Source: an uncultured Nitrospira sp. (GTDB lineage Bacteria > Nitrospirota > Nitrospiria > Nitrospirales > Nitrospiraceae). Taken from it: DNA of 64,000 nt. The translations under genes and the position numbers were made by a program. Below, piece after piece: positions 24,378-32,209 of this stretch (its first letter is position 1; each line of letters opens with the position of its first letter). The stretch spans positions 151,949 to 215,948 of the forward strand of contig CABVRX010000004.1 of the NCBI GenBank assembly GCA_902500825.1, in the 5' to 3' direction. The notes beneath the pieces were generated by a model. The model was not told the origin of the DNA, searched no databases, and saw only the letters and a program-made list of their open reading frames with translations.

Positions 24378-27300
24378 CTATGCCGCCTTTGGAGCGGCCG
24401 TTTCGTGGGGTAGCCAGCGATTCAGGACGGCAGCCAGAGATTTGCTGACGATGGGCTTGCTGAGGAAGTCATCCATTCCTGCCTCCAAGCACCGATCACG
24501 ATCCTCCTGCATTGCGTTGGCAGTCATGGCGATGATGGGTAAATGGGACAGCTTGCCGGCAGCCTGTCGAAGACTCGCTTCCTGTTTCCTGATGAGCCTT
24601 GTCGCTTCAAAACCATCCATTTCCGGCATCTGACAGTCCATAAATATCAAGGCATAGGGAATTCGTGCCAGCGATTCCACGGCTTCTCGCCCATTTGCGG
24701 CAACGTTGACCAGATAGCCGAGCTTCTCAATCATTTTCGCCGCTATCTTTTGATTGACCGGGTTGTCCTCCACCACCAGAATAAGCGGCCGCGATCGCTT
24801 CTGCGTCTCCATGAGACTATGCCGGGTAATGATCGGAGGAGGTTGAGCGATAGAAGCAGCAGACTCTGATGTGCTTCCTAGAACCACGTTGAGACACTCG
24901 AACAGCAGCGACTGCCGGATCGGTTTCGTCAGATAGGCGGCAATACCGGCGCTTTGAGCGGCTTTGGCGTCACCACGCCGGCCGACCGATGTCAGTAGTA
25001 CCAGACATGTCGTACTGATCGCCTGTTCAGCTTTGATCCGCCTGGCTAATTCTAAGCCATCCATTCCCGGCATTTGCATGTCCAAAATGGCGAGCGCGAA
25101 TGGAGCCTGCCGACCGGCCGCGTTGCGCAGGCACTCCAGCGCTTGGTACCCGTCCTCCGCGCTTTCATACATCACCCCTTGTCCTCGGAGACTCTGCTCA
25201 AGCACTCGCCGGTTCGTGGCATGATCGTCCACGATCAAAATTCTACGGCCCCGTAGCTCAGCCGGAATCGTCGCGTCCGGTTGAAGCCCTTCGGATTGGA
25301 GCGGAAACCGTACTGTGAACCAAAAGATGCTGCCTTTTCCGACCTTGCTGCCCAGACTGATTCTCCCTCCCATCATCTCCACGAGCTGTTTGCAGAGGGC
25401 AAGCCCAAGGCCGGTGCCTCCATACTTCCTCGTGGTGGAGCCGTCGGCTTGCGTGAATGGCTGAAACAATTTCGCTTGCTGCTCCGGCGTGATGCCGACT
25501 CCGGTGTCCGACACTTCAAATCGTAGCGTCCGGTGCGATGAACTCGTGCCTGCAGCCGTCATTCCACTGGGCTCGTCCTCCATGCTCACAGTGACCACAA
25601 CCTCGCCCTGCTCCGTGAATTTGACGGCATTGCCGATCAAATGCACCAAGATTTGCCGCAGACGGCCGGGGTCCCCTCGCAGAGCCGTCGGCACGCCCGC
25701 CTGCACGAGACAGGTCAGCTCAAGACCTTTGGCGTAAGCCTGTTCGCCGGGCAGACCGATGGCCTCCTCCATGGTCGCATGGAGGTCGAAATTGAGTACT
25801 TCCAGATCGAGTTTGCCGGTTTCGATTTTAGAGAAATCCAGGATCTCATTGATGATATCCAACAGATGTTCACCGGAAAGCCGAACGGTCTCCGCGTATT
25901 CGCGTTGCTCCGGGGTCAGTGACGTATCAAGCAGCAGCCCCGTCATACCGATGACGCCGTTCATCGGTGTCCGAATTTCATGGCTCATTGTGGCCAGAAA
26001 CTCCGCTTTAATCTTCGCTGCTTCAAGGGCCTTATCCCGAGCCTCAGCAAGGTCTCTATTCTTGCGTTCCAAATCCTGTGCGGCTTGAGCCAACGCGCCC
26101 TCCGACTGCTTGCGCTCGGTGACATCCTCCATGATGCCGCGCAGCTTGGTCACCCGTCCCTTCTCAACAAGCACGGAGACGAGGTGCCGAATCCAGACGG
26201 TGCGGCCGTCGGCGGCCAGCATGCGGTATTCGAAGGTGTGTGCGCGATGTTTGCGAACCTCCTCATGACAGTACCGCGGCGCCCAGTTCCGGTCCTCGGG
26301 ATGGATGTGGTCCACCCAGAAGGTCGGCGAGGAGAGCCATTGTTCGACCGGATAGCCGAGGATGGCCTCGGCTTGCCGGCTCATGAAGGTAAACTGCGTC
26401 GTCGTGGCGTCGGCTTCCCACACCATGCCGTTGATCGAATCGATCAGATCTTTGTAACGATGCATGATTCGTTCGAGAGCTCCCTCTGCCCGCTTGCGTT
26501 CGGTGATGTCGCGGACGAAGGCACAATGGAATTCCCGTCCCTCATAGGCGAGGAAACTGACTCGAATGTCGATCGGGATGAGCCGCCCATCCTTGGCGCG
26601 ATGGTTGGTTTCGAGCGACATCGTCTTGTTTCGCCGCGTCTCCTCCCAGAAGCCCGGCCACATGGAAGCAGGAAAGTCCGGATTGAGGTCGTGAACCGTC
26701 ATGTTGAGGAGTTCTTCTGTTGAGTAGCCCGCCATGAGGCTCGCGGCTTCATTTGCGTAGAGAATCTTGGCTTGAGGATCGACCCAGTAGACTGCATCCA
26801 CCGCCTGGTCCATGGCGAAGTAGGTTTGACGCAACCGCTCCTCCGTCCACTCGCGGGCACAGAACTGGCTGAGCTGGTCGGCCACGGCTTGGAAGGTGGT
26901 CAAAAGCGAGGAATCCGCCGGTCGAATCTCATGGTGGAAAAACTCCAGCACCGCATAGACACGATCGGCCAGTCTGACGGGAAAGGTGGCAGCCGTATGA
27001 AAACCCGCCTGTTCGGCCAACGCCGCTCGTGGGAAATTCTCCTCGCGGGTGACGTCTGAAATCCACACCGGCTTTGCGTCCGCCCAAACCCGACCGGGTA
27101 ACCCGACGCCGCGAAGAAAGGTCAACTCTCGGCTCGCAGCGCCGAAATGTTCCGATGCTGTGCCCGATACCGTCCACATCGAATGGCATCGGAGTCTCTT
27201 GGCCGACTCATCCACCACCCACAGTAACCCCTCATCCCATCCGAGTGTTTCACAGACCGGTTGGAGGATCGCCGAAATCGCGGCATCCAACCCGGTTGCC

Positions 27301-27767
27301 TTCGCCAGCACGTCGGCGACCTCATGCTGGATGGTCAATCGCCGTTCCAGGTGCTTACGCTCGGTAATGTCCGTATCGGTGCCGAGGACGCGGAGAGGGT
27401 TGCCGTCCTTCGTCTGCGAAACGATCTTCCCTCGTTCGAGCACCCATTTGTACAACCCGTCCTTGCATCGTATCCGGTGCTCATTTGTAAATTCCGAAAT
27501 CTCGCCCTGACCGCATCGCTGAAAGTCGGCCAGAGCCGTTGAACGATCGTCAGGATGGATGAGAGAGGACCATGCGTTGAAATTGTCGCCGACCTCGTCC
27601 TGTGCATAGCCGAACAGGTCTTTCCATCCGTTTGCGACACCAACCTTGTTTGTGGCGACATTCCAGTCCCACAGGCCAATGCCGCTGCCTTCGAAGGCGA
27701 ATGCCCAGCCGTCGCTGTCGATTGGTAACACCCCGGTAGCAGTCTTATCAGAACGCTTCTTGATCAT
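24378..27767 (-). CDS. hybrid sensor histidine kinase (PAS-GAF-PAS-PAS-HisKA-HATPase-REC-REC)
   Basis: About 1129 residues, with no clear membrane segment, so probably a cytosolic sensor. Order: PAS near 20-140 (GSGIGLWDWNVATNKVGVAN), GAF near 145-310, PAS near 315-440 (AVYWVDPQAKILYANEAASL), PAS near 445-560. HisKA follows with the phosphorylated His in FLATMSHEIRTPMNGVIGM. The ATPase has VSDTGVGITPEQQAKLFQPF and KYGGTGLGLALCKQLVEMMG. There are two receivers, with acceptor Asp in LAILDMQMPGMDG and LIFMDCQMPEMDG. The ATG at 27767 was chosen because the PAS domain begins soon after; the ORF is open to 27998, but that stretch has no family similarity. The lack of a partner DNA-binding regulator nearby suggests output via phosphotransfer elsewhere. 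Confidence 0.93.
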   Translation of the reverse strand: MIKKRSDKTATGVLPIDSDGWAFAFEGSGIGLWDWNVATNKVGVANGWKDLFGYAQDEVGDNFNAWSSLIHPDDRSTALADFQRCGQGEISEFTNEHRIRCKDGLYKWVLERGKIVSQTKDGNPLRVLGTDTDITERKHLERRLTIQHEVADVLAKATGLDAAISAILQPVCETLGWDEGLLWVVDESAKRLRCHSMWTVSGTASEHFGAASRELTFLRGVGLPGRVWADAKPVWISDVTREENFPRAALAEQAGFHTAATFPVRLADRVYAVLEFFHHEIRPADSSLLTTFQAVADQLSQFCAREWTEERLRQTYFAMDQAVDAVYWVDPQAKILYANEAASLMAGYSTEELLNMTVHDLNPDFPASMWPGFWEETRRNKTMSLETNHRAKDGRLIPIDIRVSFLAYEGREFHCAFVRDITERKRAEGALERIMHRYKDLIDSINGMVWEADATTTQFTFMSRQAEAILGYPVEQWLSSPTFWVDHIHPEDRNWAPRYCHEEVRKHRAHTFEYRMLAADGRTVWIRHLVSVLVEKGRVTKLRGIMEDVTERKQSEGALAQAAQDLERKNRDLAEARDKALEAAKIKAEFLATMSHEIRTPMNGVIGMTGLLLDTSLTPEQREYAETVRLSGEHLLDIINEILDFSKIETGKLDLEVLNFDLHATMEEAIGLPGEQAYAKGLELTCLVQAGVPTALRGDPGRLRQILVHLIGNAVKFTEQGEVVVTVSMEDEPSGMTAAGTSSSHRTLRFEVSDTGVGITPEQQAKLFQPFTQADGSTTRKYGGTGLGLALCKQLVEMMGGRISLGSKVGKGSIFWFTVRFPLQSEGLQPDATIPAELRGRRILIVDDHATNRRVLEQSLRGQGVMYESAEDGYQALECLRNAAGRQAPFALAILDMQMPGMDGLELARRIKAEQAISTTCLVLLTSVGRRGDAKAAQSAGIAAYLTKPIRQSLLFECLNVVLGSTSESAASIAQPPPIITRHSLMETQKRSRPLILVVEDNPVNQKIAAKMIEKLGYLVNVAANGREAVESLARIPYALIFMDCQMPEMDGFEATRLIRKQEASLRQAAGKLSHLPIIAMTANAMQEDRDRCLEAGMDDFLSKPIVSKSLAAVLNRWLPHETAAPKAA

Positions 27768-28075
27768 GAGAGTACCGCGCACGGCGGGATGAAATCCTCG
27801 TAGCTCAAGGCACTGACGCCATCGGCCGTCATGAATGGCTCGACAATATGCTCCTCCGCCTCCTGATTTATATCGGGTCCTACACGACTTATCTTGAGGA
27901 GGGTTGAGGGTGGGGTACGCCCACTTGCCGTTGTCGGAAAAGGCGGATGAATTGGGGGTTAACCGGTGTCCTGCGGTGAACGGACTAAGGAGCGGCATGG
28001 AGCCGTCGGTGCAGGCGCCCTGAGCACCATCAGGGCGTCGCTGCCGCCCTGAATGAGAGAGCGGGAAATAACTTT
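27768..28075. other. intergenic region upstream of hybrid kinase
   Basis: About 310 bases between the ettA stop and the kinase start. It contains the hairpin at 28016-28037. The open frame of the kinase extends into it but I judge that part to be leader. No ribosome site or clear promoter stands out. Confidence 0.5.
28016..28037 (-). terminator. hairpin downstream of ettA
   Basis: An 8-bp stem CGCCCTGA/TCAGGGCG with loop GCACCA lies 39 nt after the ettA stop. There is no T-run. A further GCCCTGA copy nearby on the same strand could allow alternative pairing. It is a plausible transcription end for ettA. Confidence 0.4.
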
Positions 28076-29755
28076 CTACCGTGTCAGCTTCCGATACCTA
28101 ATCCGATGGGGCTGATCGGCCTCTTTACCCAAACGCTTCTTTCGATCCGCTTCGTACTCACTGTAGTTTCCCTCGAACCAAACCACCTTGCTGTCACCTT
28201 CAAAGGCAAGGATGTGGGTCGCAATCCGGTCGAGAAACCAGCGGTCATGGCTGCTGATCACTGCGCAGCCGGCGAAATTTTCCAAGCCTTCTTCCAGTGA
28301 TCGCAAGGTATTCACGTCGAGATCGTTCGTCGGCTCGTCTAGAATGATGAGATTCGCGCCTTCTTTCAGCATGCGGGCAAGGTGCACGCGATTACGCTCA
28401 CCGCCCGAGAGATCTTTGACCTTTTTCTGCTGATCGGTCCCGGCAAAGTTGAAGCGAGCACAGTAGCCGCGCGCATTCACTTCGGTTTTGCCGAGCCTGA
28501 CGGTATCTTGCCCTTCAGAAATGATCTCGTACACGCTCTTGTTGCCGTTGAGGCTCCGATCCTGATCCACATAGCCGAGCTTGACGGTCTCGCCCACCTT
28601 GATCGACCCGGCGTCCGGTTTCTCCTTGCCGATGATCATCTTGAACATGGTCGTCTTACCGGCGCCGTTGGGTCCGATTACGCCGACGATACCGCCTTTC
28701 GGCAGGCTGAAGCTCACGTTCTCATAGAGCATATTGTCACCGAAGGCCTTGCTGATGCCGTTTGCTTCAACCACGACATCGCCTAATCGCGGCCCCGGTG
28801 GAATGTAGATTTCCAGATCGTCCGCCACCTGATCCTGTTTTTGATTGACCAGTTCTTCATAGCGATTCAAGCGCGCCTTGCCCTTGGACTGCCGCGCTTT
28901 CGGTGACATGCGGATCCATTCCAACTCATGTTCCAATGTCTTTTTTCGCTTCGACTCCGCCTTCTCCTCTTTTTCCAAGCGGTCTTTTTTCTGCTCCAAC
29001 CAGGAACTGTAATTGCCTTGGAACGGAATCCCGTGACCTCGGTCCAACTCCAAAATCCACCCTGCGACATTGTCGAGAAAATATCGGTCGTGGGTCACCG
29101 CAATGACCGTGCCTTTATATTGTTGGAGATGCTGTTCAAGCCATTGGACTGATTCAGCATCGAGATGGTTCGTCGGCTCGTCCAGTAGGAGAATATCCGG
29201 TTCTTGAATCATCAGACGGCAGAGTGCCACCCGCCGTTTCTCACCACCTGACAGGGTCCCGATCTTCTGATCGGCAGGCGGACAGCGCAGCGCATCCATG
29301 GCGATGTCGAGATGGTTTTCAAGCTCCCATCCGTTGGCGACTTCGATCTTCTCTTGCAGTTGCGCCTGCTTGTCGAGCAACCTTTCCATCTCCTCGGGTC
29401 CGACTTCACCGATCTTGTTGCTGACCGCCTCGTATTCATGGAGCAGCGCCACCAACTCGGCCTTCCCCTCTTCAACCACTTCTTTCACTGTCTTGTTTTG
29501 ATCGAGCTGCGGTTCCTGTTCGAGCAGACCCACGCTGTAGCCTTTAGATCGTGTGATCTCGCCGGTATAGTTCGGATCCACGCCCGCGATAATATTGAGC
29601 AGCGAGCTTTTGCCCGAACCGTTCAAGCCCAGCACCCCGATCTTTGCGCCGTAGTAGAAACCGAGATAGATCTCCCGCAGCACCTGTCTCTTCGGTGGAT
29701 AGACTTTGCCGACATTAACGAGTGAAAAAATAACTTGTTTGTCGTTCGTGGCCAT
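28076..29755 (-). CDS. ettA: energy-dependent translational throttle protein EttA (ABC-F ATPase)
   Basis: A 559-residue soluble ABC-F protein with two ATPase domains and no membrane segments; the length is that of EttA. Domain 1: [20 protein letters not shown] (Walker A), [15 protein letters not shown] (signature), [20 protein letters not shown] (Walker B). A charged linker arm (about residues 240-320: [18 protein letters not shown]) follows. Domain 2: [60 protein letters not shown]. EttA binds the ribosomal E site and gates the first elongation cycle according to ATP/ADP ratio. It has its own likely promoter in the 198-nt gap upstream. UUP-type paralogues are less likely on length and linker. 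Confidence 0.95.
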   Translation of the reverse strand: MATNDKQVIFSLVNVGKVYPPKRQVLREIYLGFYYGAKIGVLGLNGSGKSSLLNIIAGVDPNYTGEITRSKGYSVGLLEQEPQLDQNKTVKEVVEEGKAELVALLHEYEAVSNKIGEVGPEEMERLLDKQAQLQEKIEVANGWELENHLDIAMDALRCPPADQKIGTLSGGEKRRVALCRLMIQEPDILLLDEPTNHLDAESVQWLEQHLQQYKGTVIAVTHDRYFLDNVAGWILELDRGHGIPFQGNYSSWLEQKKDRLEKEEKAESKRKKTLEHELEWIRMSPKARQSKGKARLNRYEELVNQKQDQVADDLEIYIPPGPRLGDVVVEANGISKAFGDNMLYENVSFSLPKGGIVGVIGPNGAGKTTMFKMIIGKEKPDAGSIKVGETVKLGYVDQDRSLNGNKSVYEIISEGQDTVRLGKTEVNARGYCARFNFAGTDQQKKVKDLSGGERNRVHLARMLKEGANLIILDEPTNDLDVNTLRSLEEGLENFAGCAVISSHDRWFLDRIATHILAFEGDSKVVWFEGNYSEYEADRKKRLGKEADQPHRIRYRKLTR

Positions 29756-29953
29756 GGATTCCCCTTCAGAAGTTCAATGCGATCAAAAGAACGCACACGA
29801 TAACAAAGCTGGTTCCGATTCACAACCTGAGGACTTGGGCTTAGACCTGAGCATGTACGGACTCCGGTCAGCTAAACCAGCGGCGAGGTTTCGCGCAGGT
29901 CAGATGGTCGGTCGAGGATAGAAAAAGGTATCGATCATCTGTCTTGGAATCTG

Positions 29954-30121
29954 TTAAATCCCCAGCTCCTCCGACAGCCGCACTTCGGATTCGTCGAGAA
30001 TTTCTTCCAGACAGGTGAAACAGGGAAAGGGGAAGTGATCGACTGGAATCGCGCAAACTTCGCCGATTGGTGATTCTTCCAACGCCGGACCGCCGCATTC
30101 TTTATGGATTAATACCAGCAT
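29954..30121 (-). CDS. small cysteine-containing protein in the hydrolase operon
   Basis: A 55-residue gene. The start ATG overlaps the stop of the alpha/beta hydrolase gene (TGATG, one shared base), a typical coupled arrangement. The protein begins MLVLIHKECGGPALEESPIG and later has FPFPCFTCLEEILDESEVRL. Cys9, Cys23, Cys34 and Cys37 could bind zinc like a minimal zinc ribbon, and the CFTC and KECGGPA patterns support that. Codon use matches neighbouring genes. No named family recognised. It may be a small regulator or metal-binding accessory of the upstream hydrolase. Confidence 0.7.
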   Translation of the reverse strand: MLVLIHKECGGPALEESPIGEVCAIPVDHFPFPCFTCLEEILDESEVRLSEELGI

Positions 30122-30867
30122 CAGGCTTTCCTCATCACCAGTCGACAGAATAGGTCAAGGTGTTCTGGGCCACTGAGTCGATGGTCGCCCGGAATCAGCC
30201 GCAGATCAAGTGGAAAGTTTGGATCGCAACGAAGCAGTTCATCGGCAAAAGACTTACTGCCTTCCGGCAAGATCACCGTATCTTGAAGCCCGTGCAGAAT
30301 CGTCGTCTTCACTGGGCAAGGATAGTTGAACGTCTTGGCCCAATAGGCTTCGCTCTCCTCCACCCACTTCCAGGACAATGGCCAATCCTTGTGTAACGGA
30401 TCGTCGTCCCAGGGCATCCATCCGGCGGTATGCCAATCATGGAGACGGTCTTGGGAGATGGTCTTGGCTCGCTGGCCCATCATGTTGAACGCCGGCGCGA
30501 CCAAGATGAGTTCTTCAACGATGGGAAACCCTTGCGCGACCAGCCAGGCAATCCAACTACCGAGAGAGTTTCCAACGATAGTAATGGGCGGTCCAGATTT
30601 AACGGATTCCAGGACAGTCTGCGCATCGGCGATCCAATCCGATAGCGTGTAATCCGTGAACTGTCCTTCGGAGTCACCGAACCCGCGCACGTCGTAACAA
30701 CAAAACCCCCACCCCTTCTCCTGACACCATTGCGCAAGCGCCTTGCTCTTGTTCCCCCAGCGCTTGGACAGAAAACCAGTGATGAACAGGATCTGCCGAT
30801 CAATCCCATCGGCATGATCACCTCTGATACGTTTGCCATCCGCGCCGAGCAGCTCGAAGGACTGCAT
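30121..30867 (-). CDS. alpha/beta hydrolase
   Basis: A 248-residue cytoplasmic hydrolase. Oxyanion-side motif FITGFLSKRWGNKSKAL, a CYDVRGFGDSEGQ segment, the nucleophile elbow GNSLGSWIAW (Ser), an acid in GLQDTVILPEGS (Asp) and the base in IPGDHRLSGPEHL (His) make up the triad. This arrangement resembles ABHD10-like acyl-protein thioesterases and YqiA-like esterases; the substrate is unknown. It is the middle gene of a minus-strand operon: esterase (3 nt upstream), this gene, then the 55-residue CxxC protein that overlaps its stop. Confidence 0.85.
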   Translation of the reverse strand: MQSFELLGADGKRIRGDHADGIDRQILFITGFLSKRWGNKSKALAQWCQEKGWGFCCYDVRGFGDSEGQFTDYTLSDWIADAQTVLESVKSGPPITIVGNSLGSWIAWLVAQGFPIVEELILVAPAFNMMGQRAKTISQDRLHDWHTAGWMPWDDDPLHKDWPLSWKWVEESEAYWAKTFNYPCPVKTTILHGLQDTVILPEGSKSFADELLRCDPNFPLDLRLIPGDHRLSGPEHLDLFCRLVMRKA

Positions 30868-30870
30868 GCG

Positions 30871-31587
30871 TTATCCTTTGAGTGTGTTGAGGATGAATAT
30901 ACTCAGTCGACGCAGCACAGCTTGTGGAATCTCATGCCCCCCTCGAAAGCTGTGCCACTCCACGACGAGATCCGATTGAATCAGTGCGTCTTTCAGACGT
31001 TCCGCACCGATATGGGGAAGAATATCGTCCAACGTGCCGTGGCTTTGAAAGACCGGGAGACCTTTGCGTTTTGGCATGAGAGGACCCCATGCCGCCTCAG
31101 CCAGGAGGTTCCCAGAGAGCTGCACGAGACCGGCAAATGGATAATCGGTATGGAGCACGGCATCGCAGGTAAGCATGGCGCCTTGTGAAAATCCGCCGAT
31201 GATTGTCTTTTTGTAATCAATCGCGATTTGTCTCGGTAGTTCCTTAAGAAAGGCTAGAAACCGCTCACGAGCCAGGGCTAGACCCTGGGGAACTTCCACA
31301 GACAGGTCACGAATGCGACCGGCGGCGCGATCTTCCTGGATACGCGCAAAGTCGATGATCCACCAGGCCCGCGAATCGCCGAAACCCATATTGAGAGAAA
31401 GCGGCGCTTCCGGAAAGAGCCAACGGGTTGTTGCCGGAGCATCGATCACGTCGGCCAGCGGCACCAGATCGTCCCCCGGCGCTCCAAAACCATGGAGCAG
31501 CATGACGACCGGACCGTTGCCGCTACCATGACCATCTGAGCCGCCGGTGACTCGAACCTTTATTCCACCAAGAACAGCTGTTCGCAT
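30871..31587 (-). CDS. phospholipase/carboxylesterase family protein
   Basis: A 238-residue alpha/beta hydrolase of the carboxylesterase/acyl-protein thioesterase family. Motifs are VVMLLHGFGAPGDDLVPLAD, the nucleophile IIGGFSQGAMLTCDAVL (Ser), Asp in SHGTLDDILPHIG and His in FRGGHEIPQAVL. The spacing matches that family. No signal peptide is seen. It starts directly after the stop of the membrane-protein gene (TGA then ATG with no gap) and is followed after 3 nt by a second hydrolase, so three genes are translated in close coupling. Confidence 0.88.
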   Translation of the reverse strand: MRTAVLGGIKVRVTGGSDGHGSGNGPVVMLLHGFGAPGDDLVPLADVIDAPATTRWLFPEAPLSLNMGFGDSRAWWIIDFARIQEDRAAGRIRDLSVEVPQGLALARERFLAFLKELPRQIAIDYKKTIIGGFSQGAMLTCDAVLHTDYPFAGLVQLSGNLLAEAAWGPLMPKRKGLPVFQSHGTLDDILPHIGAERLKDALIQSDLVVEWHSFRGGHEIPQAVLRRLSIFILNTLKG

Positions 31588-32092
31588 TCACACTCCTTCA
31601 CTTCGATAGAGATACTGCAGCAGCGCCACCAAACCGTACAGTGGCGATTCGACAACCGGATGCTGATAGAGCGGGACGACGGCGCCTGATTCGTTGTCTT
31701 TCACTTGGTTGATGACCTGTTGGATTTGTTTCTCTCGGACATCATGGTTTGTCCCGATACCCAAAGTCTGGACGATTTGCCGATTGAGCCCGGCGAGCAT
31801 CGCCGCTTTTGCCTGACTGGCGGATTGATAGAGAAGGAAGGCCCCGAGGAGAGCTACCAGCACGTTCACCGGCCAAGTGAACAAAAACAGGAGTGGGTAA
31901 TTCCAGATGTCGAAATACTCGTTGCGCGCCGCGATCATAATCAAGAGCGCGATGAATGGGTACCAGATCAGTCGATTGGCCACTTCCGTCCGCTGCGCTA
32001 ATGTGGTTCACCACCGCCAGGTACTTTAGCTTGTCGAATTTGGCTTTCGGCGTGCCCGCCACCGCCAATTTTGAATCGCCAACCTTCGCCAT
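31588..32092 (-). pseudogene. small membrane protein, probably interrupted by a +1 frameshift
   Basis: The downstream part (GTG 31983 to 31588, 131 codons) encodes a membrane protein: RLIWYPFIALLIMIAARNEY, then FDIWNYPLLFLFTWPVNVLV, then a soluble tail with VREKQIQQVINQVKDNE. No ribosome site precedes the GTG. Upstream in another frame an ATG at 32092 has an AGGGA site 5 nt away and starts MAKVGDSKLAVAGTPKAKFD. The frame of the membrane protein is open back to 32007 and reads LAQRTEVANRLIWYPFIA, which looks like natural protein. A single-base shift between 32007 and 31984 would join the two into about 167 residues. It may be a true mutation or a sequencing error. Confidence 0.6.
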
Positions 32093-32157
32093 GTACGTCC
32101 CTATTCTTTGCGATCAACCGACTGGATCGGCCATCGCCACTCTACAACAGACGGCGA

Positions 32158-32187
32158 GGGGGACTGCAAGCATGCTTGCAGTCCCCC
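32158..32187. terminator. perfect 30-nt palindrome downstream of the sugar dehydrogenase gene
   Basis: Two 15-nt arms, GGGGGACTGCAAGCA and its exact complement, meet without a gap. It lies 23 nt after the minus-strand gene that ends at 32210 and upstream of 31588-32092. It is GC-rich and has no T-run, so it may act as a transcription end, a recombination relic or a protein-binding site. Confidence 0.45.
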
Positions 32188-32209
32188 GGCAGTGGCTTGG
32201 ACGTAGAAG

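Noticed and set aside
27768..27998. Extension of the hybrid kinase
   Set aside because: The extra 77 residues have no PAS similarity and look like leader sequence.
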